The notes under the pieces are model-generated. The model was not told the origin of the DNA, did no database searches, and worked only from the letters and a program-made list of their open reading frames with translations. This document shows positions 31,830-40,651 of a stretch of 64,000 nt of DNA, piece by piece (within the stretch, counting starts at the first letter, position 1; each line of letters opens with the position of its first letter). The position numbers and the translations under genes were made by a program. The DNA is taken from the NCBI GenBank assembly GCA_964604165.1, contig CAZRYF010000002.1, forward strand, positions 62,001-126,000. Reading direction: 5' to 3'. The stretch comes from JAYZDK01 sp964604165. Its GTDB lineage: Bacteria > Myxococcota_A > UBA796 > CAJQPC01.

Positions 31830-32020
31830 CCCGGATATTTCACCAGCCGTTCTACCCTACGGTCCCTCGCCGTTCGGCGAGGGCTTTCGCCGGCTTCCGC
31901 TACGCTCCAGCTGGCGGCCCCGAATTGCTTGCTGCGGCGGCTCTTGTCGCGGCCCCCGCCAAAACCCGCCTCGCTGGCGCACTACGGGCCCTCGCAACGA
32001 AGTCTGGTGAAATATCCGGG
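31830..32020. mobile_element. MITE-like element, copy 1 (191 bp, 17-bp perfect terminal inverted repeats)
   Basis: The left end CCCGGATATTTCACCAG (31830-31846) is the exact reverse complement of the right end (32004-32020). Inside is a 9-bp stem with a 2-base loop, CCCTCGCCG-TT-CGGCGAGGG at 31864-31883. A homologous element lies at 57121-57398 in the opposite orientation. There is no transposase; target-site duplications are not evident. The element contains the last codons and stop of the minus-strand gene 31982-34465 and ends 14 bp before the dam start. The hairpin could act as an attenuator between these genes. No family name is known to me. Confidence 0.8.
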
Positions 32021-34465
32021 CTGATTCGCTGCCGCACCATCCTCCACGTGAACGATGACCCGGCCCGTGGTGCCGTCCACCGTCACAAGGCTGCCCTCCT
32101 CCAAACAGGTCGTGGCGTCGGGTACGTTGACCACCGCTGGCAGTCGGTACTCCCGGGCCACCACTGCCCCGTGGGACAACATGGATCCCAACTCCAACAC
32201 CACCCCCCCGGCCACGAGAAACAGGGCCGTCCACCCAGGGTCCGTGGCGGGCGCCACCAGAATGTCCCCTGGGCACAGCCGGTCCCCATCCTCGGGGGAG
32301 TGAAGTATCCGCACCGGCCCCGTCACCCGCCCCGGAGAAATGCCCAGCCCTTCCAGAACCGAGCCTCCCGCCCGGGTCTCGACCCCCTCGTCCCCAGTCA
32401 GAAACACCGGAGGCAGGGGCGCTTGTTTGTAGTGATCCCAGCGCTTCTCTCGTCGCCCTGCTGTATCCCGGGCGACATCGCCCTCCATGCGACCCTCAGA
32501 CACAGCCACCAGCTCTGCCCACTGCAGCCAACAGACCCCCTCTCCAATCCCATCGATCACCTGGTCTCCCGCACGAACGGTCGCCCCCCGAAGGGCATGC
32601 AGCAGCCGATCAAAGTGGAACCTCTGCTCCTCTCGAAGCTCCAAGTACCGGTGCAGGAGCTTCAACAAGGCCGGGGTGGTCCAGCGGGACAGCCCGGTGC
32701 TCCTCTTCTTGAGGGAATCCAACGCCGAAACCACCTCCCGGCTTTGCCTTCCGGCCGACCGAGGCCCGAAAGGATCCTGTCCCAGAGCCTTGACCAGCCG
32801 TTCCACCCGATCTGGCTCGTCCGCCCACCGGGGAGCAAAGACATCCCAAGATGAGGAGGAGGCCCGGTGACCGAAGCGCTCCAGAAAATCATCCAGAGGC
32901 GCCCCACGGGCAAGCGCAACGAGCCCCTCGTTGACCTCCCGGGTGTGGGAAGCAATGGGGTTCAAGAGCAAGTCCTCCTTCAGATCCGCTGGAACCGCCC
33001 CCTCTCCCACCTGGTAGAGCACGTTCGCATAGAGAAGCGAGACCACGTGGATTTTCACGTACTCCTTCAGTAGCTCCCGTCCCCTTTCCACCTGGACAAA
33101 TGGATCACCCACGGGATCCGAGATTCTTGGCAGTTCCACATTGAACCGCTCCACCCAGGCATCCCACGCCGCCGGGTTGGTCAAGGGGTTCCACCGAAAC
33201 CGGCGCCATCGGCGCTCCCGAAGGGTCTCCCAAAGGATCGAGCCACACACCCGAAAGTCTGGAGGCGCTGCGTGGCGCCGCAGCCAGCCTCGCGCCTCTT
33301 CCGGGGGAAAGAACTCCAGCAAGAACCGCGGAGGGGGTGCACCGGGGGCTTTGAAAACAAGGTGCCGGAAAATGGTGGCATTGAAATAGGGTCGCCCCCG
33401 GACCAGCCGCATGGTGGGGGCCCCGCCCAGATACCGCTGGCTGGTGCCTGGATAGGCAATGAACCAATCCAGCACACCCGAGACAAGGCTCCATCCCATG
33501 GGGGTCACCGGCTCAGTCCACCTCTCACCGGCAAACCTCCGGGTCCACAAGACCTCTTCCGGCCGCTTGGGAGGGCCTGCAGCCGTGATGGCCCGGGCCT
33601 GAAGGAGAACCACTTCCCCAGTGCGGGAGAGCGCCCACTCCAGGTCCTGGGGAGCCCCAGCCAAGGCCTCCACCCGCAGCCCTAGCCGCGCGAGCCGAAC
33701 CAGCTCCTCCTCTGACAAGCAGCGCTGGGATCCGTGGACGGTGTAGTGGGTCTCTTCAACCCGCAGACGGGCCAGCAAACGCCGCACCGGGCGAGGGCTG
33801 CGCCGAGGGCGCTTGAGCAGCCCCCTGTCCCCCCCGGCTCGGCCGGAGACGAGGTCCTCTCCCTGGCCCAAGACTGCCTCCACCACCATCTCCCTCCAGC
33901 TGCCGGTCAAGGGGTTGATGGTAAACATCACGCCACTGGTGCGGGCATCCACCAGCTCCTGCACCAGAACCGCCATGCCCGCCACCGGCGGCCTTCGAAG
34001 CCCACCCGACCGGTAGGACATGGCCCGGTCCCCATACCAGCTGGCCCAGCAGGCCAACACCGCCCTCTCCAGGGCATCCCCCGGCGCCACGTCGAGGAAG
34101 CTCTCGTACTGCCCTGCAAAGGACTGGCGGTGACCATCTTCATCCACCGACGAAGAGCGCACGGCGAACCGCAACCCCAGGCGCAGCGAGGCCTCCCGCA
34201 GCGCTCCCGCCACCCCTGGAGGCAGCGGTCCCTTTCGAATGCGGGCCCTTAATTCCGATGCACTCCCGTCTCCCTTACGAACCGACCTGGCCAGAGTCCC
34301 GAGCCCAGAGGTCTCCAAAAAAGTCTCGAAAGCCTCCACCCCCAGAACGAACCCCCTGGGCACCGGCAATCGGTGGGCCTCGAGCCGGGCCAGAGCCGTG
34401 GCCTTGCCACCAAATCTGCGGGTGTCGTCCGGATCCACCTGGGAGAGGGGAAAGACCCATTGCAT
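31982..34465 (-). CDS. PEP-utilising/rifampin phosphotransferase-like protein
   Basis: An 827-residue protein with the two-domain plan of PEP synthase, PPDK and rifampin phosphotransferase (Rph). The N-terminal ATP-binding domain has FGGKATALARLEAH and FAVRSSSVDEDGHRQSFAGQYE; the middle part matches Rph in LHRYLELREEQRFHFDRLL; the C-terminal swivel domain has GDILVAPATDPGWT and the phospho-His near 764 in MLSHGAVVAREYRLPAVV. The substrate may be an antibiotic or a metabolite. ATG 34465 is preferred; GTG 34474 is also possible. The last 13 residues, PGYFTRLRCEGP and its stop, are encoded by a MITE-like element, so the native end was replaced. Confidence 0.87.
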   Translation of the reverse strand: MQWVFPLSQVDPDDTRRFGGKATALARLEAHRLPVPRGFVLGVEAFETFLETSGLGTLARSVRKGDGSASELRARIRKGPLPPGVAGALREASLRLGLRFAVRSSSVDEDGHRQSFAGQYESFLDVAPGDALERAVLACWASWYGDRAMSYRSGGLRRPPVAGMAVLVQELVDARTSGVMFTINPLTGSWREMVVEAVLGQGEDLVSGRAGGDRGLLKRPRRSPRPVRRLLARLRVEETHYTVHGSQRCLSEEELVRLARLGLRVEALAGAPQDLEWALSRTGEVVLLQARAITAAGPPKRPEEVLWTRRFAGERWTEPVTPMGWSLVSGVLDWFIAYPGTSQRYLGGAPTMRLVRGRPYFNATIFRHLVFKAPGAPPPRFLLEFFPPEEARGWLRRHAAPPDFRVCGSILWETLRERRWRRFRWNPLTNPAAWDAWVERFNVELPRISDPVGDPFVQVERGRELLKEYVKIHVVSLLYANVLYQVGEGAVPADLKEDLLLNPIASHTREVNEGLVALARGAPLDDFLERFGHRASSSSWDVFAPRWADEPDRVERLVKALGQDPFGPRSAGRQSREVVSALDSLKKRSTGLSRWTTPALLKLLHRYLELREEQRFHFDRLLHALRGATVRAGDQVIDGIGEGVCWLQWAELVAVSEGRMEGDVARDTAGRREKRWDHYKQAPLPPVFLTGDEGVETRAGGSVLEGLGISPGRVTGPVRILHSPEDGDRLCPGDILVAPATDPGWTALFLVAGGVVLELGSMLSHGAVVAREYRLPAVVNVPDATTCLEEGSLVTVDGTTGRVIVHVEDGAAANQPGYFTRLRCEGP

Positions 34466-34520
34466 ACCAGGCACCTATCCAACTTATGAACGGGTTAGAG
34501 GCAGGACCGCGAGGAAGCCC

Positions 34521-36146
34521 ATGTCCAGTACCGACGGAATCTTCACCCCCCCCACGCCCGTCAACGAGCCCATCAAGGGCTACGCACCGGAGAGTCCGGA
34601 GCGAGAGAGCATCCAGGGGGTTCTCTCCCGCATGGCGGACGAGGTCGTGGACCTGCCCAGCTGTATCAACGGGAAGTGGGTCACCACCCAGAACCACACA
34701 GAAGTCGTAATGCCCCACGACCACAGCCACGTGCTGGGCCGCATTCACACGGCCGACGACGACCTGATTGGCGCGAGCATTCAGGCCTCCCTGGACGCTC
34801 GCGCAGGGTGGGCCTCCATGGCCTGGCAGGACCGGGCCGCCATCTTCCTGAAGGCCGCCGATCTGCTCGCGGGCTCCTGGAGGGACGTCATCAATGCCTC
34901 CACCATGCTGGGCCAGTCCAAGACCGTTCACCAGGCGGAAATTGACTCCGCCTGCGAGCTGATCGACTTCTGGAAATACAACGCAGAGTTCGCCCGCCGC
35001 CTCTACGAGGAGCAGCCGCAATCCAGCCCCGGCGTCTGGAACAGGATGGACCACCGGGGCCTGGAGGGGTTCATTCTGGCCATCACCCCTTTCAACTTCA
35101 CTTCTATCGCCGCCAACCTCTGCACCGCCCCCGCCCTGATGGGAAACACGGTGGTCTGGAAACCCGCCACCACCCAAGCCCTCTCAGCCCACTACCTCAT
35201 GAAGCTGTTTCAGGAGGCGGGCCTTCCCGATGGGGTCATCAACCTGGTGCATGCACCGGGCCGCGCCGTGGGTGCTGCCGCCCTGCCCCACCGGGACTTG
35301 GCCGGCGTTCACTTCACGGGATCCACCCCCACCTTCCAGCACATCTGGCGCACCATCGGGCAGTCCATCGACACCTACCGGTCCTACCCGCGGATTGTGG
35401 GAGAAACCGGCGGAAAGGACTTCATTGTGGGCCATGCCTCCGCCGACGCACAGGCCTTGGCCGTGGCGATCGCCCGGGGCTCTTTCGAGTACCAGGGACA
35501 GAAATGTTCCGCTGCCTCCCGCATCTACGTGAGCTCCAACCTCTGGCCTGAGGTAAAGGAGAGCCTTGTCGCGATGGTGTCGGAAATGCGCCAGGGCGAC
35601 GTGCGAGACTTCAGCAACTTTGTCTCCGCCGTGATCGATCGCAGGGCCTACGACAAGATCTCCGGGTATGTCCAACTGGCCCAGGACACGGCCTCTGTCC
35701 TGGCAGGCGGCACCTGCGACGACACCACCGGCTTCTACATTGCCCCCACGGTGGTACAGGTAAAGGAGCCCGACCATCGACTGATGACCGAGGAGATCTT
35801 TGGCCCGGTGACCAGCGTCTTTGTTTTCGACGAAAACCAGTACGAGGAAACCCTCGCCCTCGTCGACCAGACCAGCCCCTACGCCTTGACCGGTGCAGTG
35901 TTCGCCCAGGACCGTGAAGTCATCGCCAAGACCACAAGCACCCTTCGCCAGTCCGCGGGCAACTTCTACATCAATGACAAGCCCACCGGCGCCGTGGTGG
36001 GCCAGCAACCCTTCGGAGGCGCCCGCGCCTCGGGAACCAACGACAAGGCAGGATCCATCTTGAATTTGCAGCGCTGGGTGAGCCCGCGCTCCATCAAGGA
36101 GACCTTCCACCCCCCCCACGACTGGCGTTACCCCTTTCTGGGATAG
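34521..36146 (+). CDS. pruA: 1-pyrroline-5-carboxylate dehydrogenase
   Basis: A 541-residue aldehyde dehydrogenase of the P5C dehydrogenase type, oxidising glutamate semialdehyde/P5C to glutamate in proline breakdown. The start ATG at 34521 follows GAGGAA. Key residues: SAHYLMKL preceded by NTVVWKPA (NAD binding), catalytic Glu in VGETGGKDF and catalytic Cys in YQGQKCSAASR, with EEIFGPVTSVFVF and QPFGGARASGTNDKAG near the end. No fused PutA proline dehydrogenase domain is present; its partner must be elsewhere. A strong promoter for the next gene follows 23 bp after the stop. Confidence 0.96.
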   Translation: MSSTDGIFTPPTPVNEPIKGYAPESPERESIQGVLSRMADEVVDLPSCINGKWVTTQNHTEVVMPHDHSHVLGRIHTADDDLIGASIQASLDARAGWASMAWQDRAAIFLKAADLLAGSWRDVINASTMLGQSKTVHQAEIDSACELIDFWKYNAEFARRLYEEQPQSSPGVWNRMDHRGLEGFILAITPFNFTSIAANLCTAPALMGNTVVWKPATTQALSAHYLMKLFQEAGLPDGVINLVHAPGRAVGAAALPHRDLAGVHFTGSTPTFQHIWRTIGQSIDTYRSYPRIVGETGGKDFIVGHASADAQALAVAIARGSFEYQGQKCSAASRIYVSSNLWPEVKESLVAMVSEMRQGDVRDFSNFVSAVIDRRAYDKISGYVQLAQDTASVLAGGTCDDTTGFYIAPTVVQVKEPDHRLMTEEIFGPVTSVFVFDENQYEETLALVDQTSPYALTGAVFAQDREVIAKTTSTLRQSAGNFYINDKPTGAVVGQQPFGGARASGTNDKAGSILNLQRWVSPRSIKETFHPPHDWRYPFLG

Positions 36147-36168
36147 ATCCCTCCCAGGGCCTGTTTCC

Positions 36169-36196
36169 TTGACATGGCCCTTGTGGCTGCTATGTT
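36169..36196 (+). promoter_or_regulatory. Sigma-70-type promoter for XPB helicase operon
   Basis: A perfect -35 box TTGACA (36169-36174) and a -10 box TATGTT (36191-36196) separated by 16 bp, in the intergenic region before the helicase gene. Transcription would start at about 36203 and give a leader of about 240 bases that includes a stem-loop and the 17-bp repeats. Confidence 0.65.
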
Positions 36197-36261
36197 GGGG
36201 ACAAGTCCGGTGGATTTCCACAGGACAGGCAGTTGTGACCGGGGCCATCGCCCCCGAAGCT

Positions 36262-36283
36262 GTCGCGGGGTTGGTCCCGCGAC
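36262..36283 (+). promoter_or_regulatory. Stem-loop in leader of helicase operon
   Basis: GTCGCGGG (36262-36269) pairs perfectly with CCCGCGAC (36276-36283) around a 6-base loop, forming an 8-bp GC-rich stem. A short T-run follows two bases later (TGATTTTTAG). It could be a weak intrinsic terminator/attenuator for leader transcripts, or simply end transcripts arriving from pruA. Confidence 0.5.
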
Positions 36284-36284
36284 T

Positions 36285-36353
36285 GTGATTTTTAGAATCG
36301 CAGTGATTTTAGAATCGCAGTGATTTTGGAATCGCAGTGATTCTGGAATCGCG
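36285..36353 (+). repeat. Four tandem 17-bp repeats upstream of XPB helicase
   Basis: Units GTGATTTTAGAATCGCA start at 36285 (with one extra T), 36303, 36320 and 36337; the last two vary slightly. Between units GAATC and GATT(C/T) face each other as inverted repeats. The array lies in the 5' leader about 90 bp before the helicase start. Such regular spacing suggests cooperative protein binding sites, or RNA hairpins. Confidence 0.8.
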
Positions 36354-36444
36354 GTGTCAACCGCTCACCTCCCGCCACGTTTGTGGCCTGTGCACGCACC
36401 TCTCGGGGTCGGCACAAATATGGGATTTGACCCACAGATGATCG

Positions 36445-38148
36445 ATGCAAGTTCGACCTGACAACCCTGTCATCGTACAGGGGGACGGAAAGGTTCTCCT
36501 GGAGACCCGGCATCCTCGATACGAGGAGGCGCGGGACTTCATTGGCCGGTTCGCCGAGCTGGAAGCCTCTCCTGAGCACCTGCACACCTACCGCATCACG
36601 CCGCTTTCCCTGTGGAATGCCGCCTGTGCGGGCATGGAAAAGGGTGGAATCGTCGAGGAACTCCGCTCTCTGACCAAGTTCGACATCCCCCCGAATGTGC
36701 TCACGAACATTGCGGACACCATTGAGCGCTATGGACTGGTCAAGCTGGTCCCTCACCCGGATGGCATCGAAGAGTTGATTCGGTTGTCGTTCGAGAACGC
36801 ATACGTGGCAAAGCTTGTGTCTCGGGACGAGACATTGAAGGAGTTTCTGGTGGAGGATGGCCGCCGGAATTGGGCCATCAAAACCGGTCACCGGGGGATC
36901 TTCAAGCAGCGGGCGCTTGTGGCCAACTGGCCCGTGGAGGACCTTGCGGGGTTCCACTCGGGTGCACCGCTTGAGATGGAGCTGAGAGACACAATGAAGA
37001 AGGGCGGCAAGCCCTTTGCGGTCCGCCCCTACCAGAAGCAAGCCGCAGGCCGATGGTTCATGGACGGCGCCCCCGCCGGTGGAAACGGCGTGGTGGTGCT
37101 CGCGTGCGGCGCGGGCAAGACCATCGTGGCCATGGAAGCCATGCGCCAGTGCAAGACCAAGACCCTGATTCTCGCCACCAACGCAGCCGCAGTGGAGCAG
37201 TGGGTCAGCGAGCTACTGGACAAGACCACTCTTCGGCCCGGCCAGGTAGGTGCCTACATGGGCGCCCGCAAGGAAATCTGTGACGTGACCGTCGCCACCT
37301 ACCAGATCCTCACCTGGCGCCGGAATCGAAACGACGACTTTGAGCACCTGCACCTGTTTGAAGACGAAGACTGGGGCCTCATCATCTACGACGAAGTCCA
37401 CCTGCTTCCCGCGCCGGTTTTCGGTGCTACCGCTGCCTTGCAGGGCTGTCGCCGCCTGGGCCTGACCGCCACGCTGGTTCGAGAGGATGGACGCGAAGGG
37501 GACGTGTTCAGCCTGGTGGGCCCCAAGCGGTATGATCTTCCCTGGCAGATGCTTCAACAGGGTGGCTTTATCGCAGAGGCCAACTGCCACGAGCTGCGGG
37601 TCCAGTTTCAGAATGGACAAGCCGAAAAGTACGAGTCCGCCGAGGAAGGGAAGAAGTTCCGCATCGCCTCAGTGAATCCAGCCAAGCTGGACGCGGTGAG
37701 CAGCCTGGTCAAGCGCCACAAGGGCGACAACATCCTGATCATCGGGACCTACCTGGAACAACTCCACGACCTGTCCCGACGCTTCAAGGCCCCTCTCATC
37801 ACGGGAAAGACCCCGCACAAGCAACGCACGCAGCTGTTCGGAGACTTCCGAACCGGCCGGATCAAGGTACTTGTGGTCTCCAAGGTCGCCAACTTTTCCA
37901 TTGATCTGCCCGATGCCAACGTGGCCATCCAGGTCAGCGGGACCTTTGGCTCTCGCCAGGAAGAGGCCCAGCGTCTCGGGCGCATTCTCCGCCCCAAGAG
38001 CAACGGCGAGGAAGCCCACTTTTACACGGTCATCACCGGCGAAACCAAGGAACAGGACTTCGCCATGAAGAGGCAGCTCTTTCTCACCGAACAGGGCTAC
38101 CGCTACCACATCGAAGAGTTCGAGAGCCGCCGCAACCACCGGAAATAG
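36445..38148 (+). CDS. XPB/Ssl2-like DNA repair helicase
   Basis: A 567-residue superfamily 2 helicase of the bacterial XPB group. Motifs in order: Q-like region VRPYQKQAAGRWF, Walker A ACGAGKTIVAME near 222, DEVH box IIYDEVHLLPA near 315, motif III LTATLVREDGRE, which contains the RED signature of XPB, and motif VI QRLGRILRPKSNG. The N-terminal ~180 residues form the XPB damage-recognition-like domain. It unwinds DNA 3'-5', likely in nucleotide-excision repair or transcription. The gene after it encodes its usual partner. Transcribed from the promoter at 36169 through a repeat-bearing leader. Confidence 0.95.
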   Translation: MQVRPDNPVIVQGDGKVLLETRHPRYEEARDFIGRFAELEASPEHLHTYRITPLSLWNAACAGMEKGGIVEELRSLTKFDIPPNVLTNIADTIERYGLVKLVPHPDGIEELIRLSFENAYVAKLVSRDETLKEFLVEDGRRNWAIKTGHRGIFKQRALVANWPVEDLAGFHSGAPLEMELRDTMKKGGKPFAVRPYQKQAAGRWFMDGAPAGGNGVVVLACGAGKTIVAMEAMRQCKTKTLILATNAAAVEQWVSELLDKTTLRPGQVGAYMGARKEICDVTVATYQILTWRRNRNDDFEHLHLFEDEDWGLIIYDEVHLLPAPVFGATAALQGCRRLGLTATLVREDGREGDVFSLVGPKRYDLPWQMLQQGGFIAEANCHELRVQFQNGQAEKYESAEEGKKFRIASVNPAKLDAVSSLVKRHKGDNILIIGTYLEQLHDLSRRFKAPLITGKTPHKQRTQLFGDFRTGRIKVLVVSKVANFSIDLPDANVAIQVSGTFGSRQEEAQRLGRILRPKSNGEEAHFYTVITGETKEQDFAMKRQLFLTEQGYRYHIEEFESRRNHRK

Positions 38149-38159
38149 GCGAGGCATGC

Positions 38160-40397
38160 ATGTCCGAGACCACTGACACCCCCCCCTCCTCCTCCAACGA
38201 CGACAACCCATCCCGCCGCCGCCGTCGCCGTCGCCGTCGCCGTCGCGATGGTGGACCGGAAGCCGCCGCCAGCGGTGGAGGTGAGCGTCCACGCCGCCGA
38301 GGTCGACGCAGCCGCGGAGGTTCCGGAGACGGGGGTGAGCCCGGGGTGGAGATGCCCAATGTGGGACGCAAGCCCCGCCGTCGCCGCACCCGTCGTCGCC
38401 GCAAGGCGCCCGTCTCCGGTGTGGCCCGCCGTCGCCAGCTGACCCGAGCACAGATCGAGGAGTTGGAGGAGTACTTCTCCAAGGTCGACCACAGCCTGCT
38501 CCAGAACATGTACCGGGGCCTGGGGGGCCAGCCGGACCGCGTGGGAGAGCCCGAGCGCATCGTGCAGCTCTGCGTGCGAGCCCTAAGCCAGAGCAAGCGC
38601 ATCGCCAGCATGCTCCGCTCCATGCACGAGCGGGAGCGCACCGCCCTGGCCATCCTGATCCAGTGCGGCGGACTGGCCCACTCCGAAGAGTTCCTGACCG
38701 AGTTGTCCCTGTCCTTGGGCGGTCAGTCCCGAGAGTGGCAGAAGGTCATGGTCACCCTGGCAAACAAGGGGCTGATCTTCGCCTCCGAAGAACGAGACAA
38801 GCAGTTCTTCTACCTGGTCCCGGACCCAATGGTCGAGTTCCTGGTGGAGGGATTGTCGGCCGAAATGTCGGTGCCCAACTTTGCCCACCCGGAGATCGAG
38901 GTACGCGAGCAGAGCCCCTTCTGCCCCCCCCTGGACTTCTCGGTCACGACCCTCTGCACCTACATGGACCAGCGCCCGCCGCGCCTCACCCAGCAGCAGG
39001 AGATCTTCAAGGTCCACAAAGAAGAAATGGACACCTTCTTCGCCCAGGTGTGGGAGGGCGGCTCGGACCTGTTCCACTTTCACGTAGACTTCCTGATGCT
39101 TCACGGCCTGGTGGAGCTCCACGGCGACACGGTCAGCGTGAACCGGGAGGTGGTGGAGGAGTGGCTGAACCTGGACTCCCAGGACCAGCGCGATCTCATT
39201 TTCCGCTCACTGGACCGCACCTTTCCCTACGCAGAGTGGGTCCTGTGGGCCGTGCACAGCGGCAAGGGCGAGTGGGTGCCCGAGCGGCCCTTGTCCGCCC
39301 TGTACCGGCGATGGAACCGCGGCGAAGACTGGCGGGCCCGCCTCCACAAGGGTGCGTACGCCGCGACCCGCCAGAATGAGCGGGAGAGCTGGTCCTTTGC
39401 GCCCCTGGTCAACTGCGGCATGCTGGAATTGGGCGAGTGGGGCCAGGAGAAATTCTACCGCCTCACCCCCCGAGCCCTGGCCATGCTGGAGCCCAGCGAG
39501 GACGAAGGCTTCACCGCCTTCTACCTGACCCCCTCCTTTGAGATCATGGCCCCCGCAGGTCTGGCCCCGGTGCTGTTGTTCCGCATAGGCGAGATCGCCG
39601 AGTTGACCGGCTGCGACAGGGCCAACACCTACAAGATCACCGAGCTTTCCGTGGAGCAGGCCCTGGCCAAGGGTTGGCGGCGGGACGACCTCCTGGACTT
39701 CCTGCGGGAGAACGCCCAGACGGGCCTGCCCGAGAACGTGGATCAAACCCTGCGCGGCTGGATGGGCCACCACGGAGACGTGGAGTTCCACCAGGCGGTG
39801 CTGATGACGGTGCACAAGAGTCGCATCCGCAAGCTGGAGTCCGCCCGGGCCCTGCGCCCCTTCCTCCTGCACCGGTATGCACCAGGGCTTTACGCGGTGG
39901 ACCCACGCAAGCTGGACGAGATGAAGCAGACCCTCGAAGAGGTCGGTTTCCATCCGAGCGACGAGCTGACCCACCTGCCGGGCCGCCCCGACCAACTGGA
40001 TGCAAGGGATCGTCTTCTACAGCTGGTGGCGGAGGCCCGAGAAGCCAGCCAGGATCCCCTTGCCCGCGCACAGGCCGCCGACACAGTCCCCCAGGATCTC
40101 CACGCTGTGCCCGGTGCCGGTAGTGCCCGGGGCACAACGCGCAAGAAAAAACAGCCCCCCCGCGTGTCCACCAAAGAAGCCCGCTTGCTCGTCAACCGAA
40201 GCATCGCCGCCGGAAACCGTCTGGAGGTGCTCTACCTGTCGAAAGACGGCAAGCGAATCACCAGCTCTGTCGCGCCGGAACGACTGGCCGTGACCCCAGG
40301 CGGCGAGGAGGTCATGGTGGGCCTTGACGTCAAGAAGGACGAACGCCGAACCTACAAGTTGACCCAGATCGAGCGCCTTCGGGCGGTGGATGCGTGA
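38160..40397 (+). CDS. XPB-partner protein with helicase-associated (Helicase_C_3-like) and WYL-like domains
   Basis: A 745-residue protein that starts with an Arg-run (11 consecutive Arg near residue 20) and further Arg/Gly-rich patches to about 90, likely a nucleic-acid-binding tail. A long helical core follows (RAQIEELEEYFSKVDH, RIVQLCVRALSQSKRI), then a domain of the type paired with bacterial XPB, ending around FYLTPSFEIMAPAGLAPV, LTGCDRANTYKITELSVEQALAKG. The last ~60 residues resemble a WYL ligand domain (EVLYLSKDGKR, KLTQIERL). In mycobacteria a similar protein is encoded next to XPB (Rv0862c/Rv0861c). Here it begins 11 bp after the helicase stop. Exact biochemical role unknown. Confidence 0.82.
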   Translation: MSETTDTPPSSSNDDNPSRRRRRRRRRRRDGGPEAAASGGGERPRRRGRRSRGGSGDGGEPGVEMPNVGRKPRRRRTRRRRKAPVSGVARRRQLTRAQIEELEEYFSKVDHSLLQNMYRGLGGQPDRVGEPERIVQLCVRALSQSKRIASMLRSMHERERTALAILIQCGGLAHSEEFLTELSLSLGGQSREWQKVMVTLANKGLIFASEERDKQFFYLVPDPMVEFLVEGLSAEMSVPNFAHPEIEVREQSPFCPPLDFSVTTLCTYMDQRPPRLTQQQEIFKVHKEEMDTFFAQVWEGGSDLFHFHVDFLMLHGLVELHGDTVSVNREVVEEWLNLDSQDQRDLIFRSLDRTFPYAEWVLWAVHSGKGEWVPERPLSALYRRWNRGEDWRARLHKGAYAATRQNERESWSFAPLVNCGMLELGEWGQEKFYRLTPRALAMLEPSEDEGFTAFYLTPSFEIMAPAGLAPVLLFRIGEIAELTGCDRANTYKITELSVEQALAKGWRRDDLLDFLRENAQTGLPENVDQTLRGWMGHHGDVEFHQAVLMTVHKSRIRKLESARALRPFLLHRYAPGLYAVDPRKLDEMKQTLEEVGFHPSDELTHLPGRPDQLDARDRLLQLVAEAREASQDPLARAQAADTVPQDLHAVPGAGSARGTTRKKKQPPRVSTKEARLLVNRSIAAGNRLEVLYLSKDGKRITSSVAPERLAVTPGGEEVMVGLDVKKDERRTYKLTQIERLRAVDA

Positions 40398-40409
40398 GAG
40401 GATTCACCC

Positions 40410-40631
40410 ATGTCAGACCAAGAACGCACATTTGAACAAGCCCTCGAAGCCCTCGAAGAGCGGGTCCGCAAGCTCGAAGCCGGCGAGCTCCCGCTGGAGG
40501 ACGCGCTCGAGGTCTTTGAGCAGGGGATCGAGCTCACCCGGGAGTGTCACGAGAAACTGGATGCCGCCGAGGGGCGAATCCTGGAGTTGACCCGCGGCGA
40601 CAACGACGAAATCACCGCGCTGCCCCGATAG
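40410..40631 (+). CDS. xseB: Exodeoxyribonuclease VII small subunit
   Basis: A 73-residue XseB: MSDQERTFEQALEALEERV, then KLEAGELPLEDALEVFEQG and CHEKLDAAEGRI, the conserved helical hairpin that coats the large subunit. The large subunit gene (xseA) is not in the window. In many bacteria xseB directly precedes ispA; here ispA (44479) lies about 3.8 kb downstream, with the PhoX-like and Ton genes inserted between them. Confidence 0.95.
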   Translation: MSDQERTFEQALEALEERVRKLEAGELPLEDALEVFEQGIELTRECHEKLDAAEGRILELTRGDNDEITALPR

Positions 40632-40651
40632 ACCCGCAAAGAGAAGAGCCT

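Noticed and set aside
31133..32854. 573-residue plus-strand open frame
   Set aside because: It lies antisense to dam and the rifampin-phosphotransferase-like gene and passes through the MITE-like element; no domain and no start signal.
36292..37041. Minus-strand open frame across the 17-bp repeats and the 5' part of the XPB gene
   Set aside because: Antisense to the well-supported helicase; no domain.
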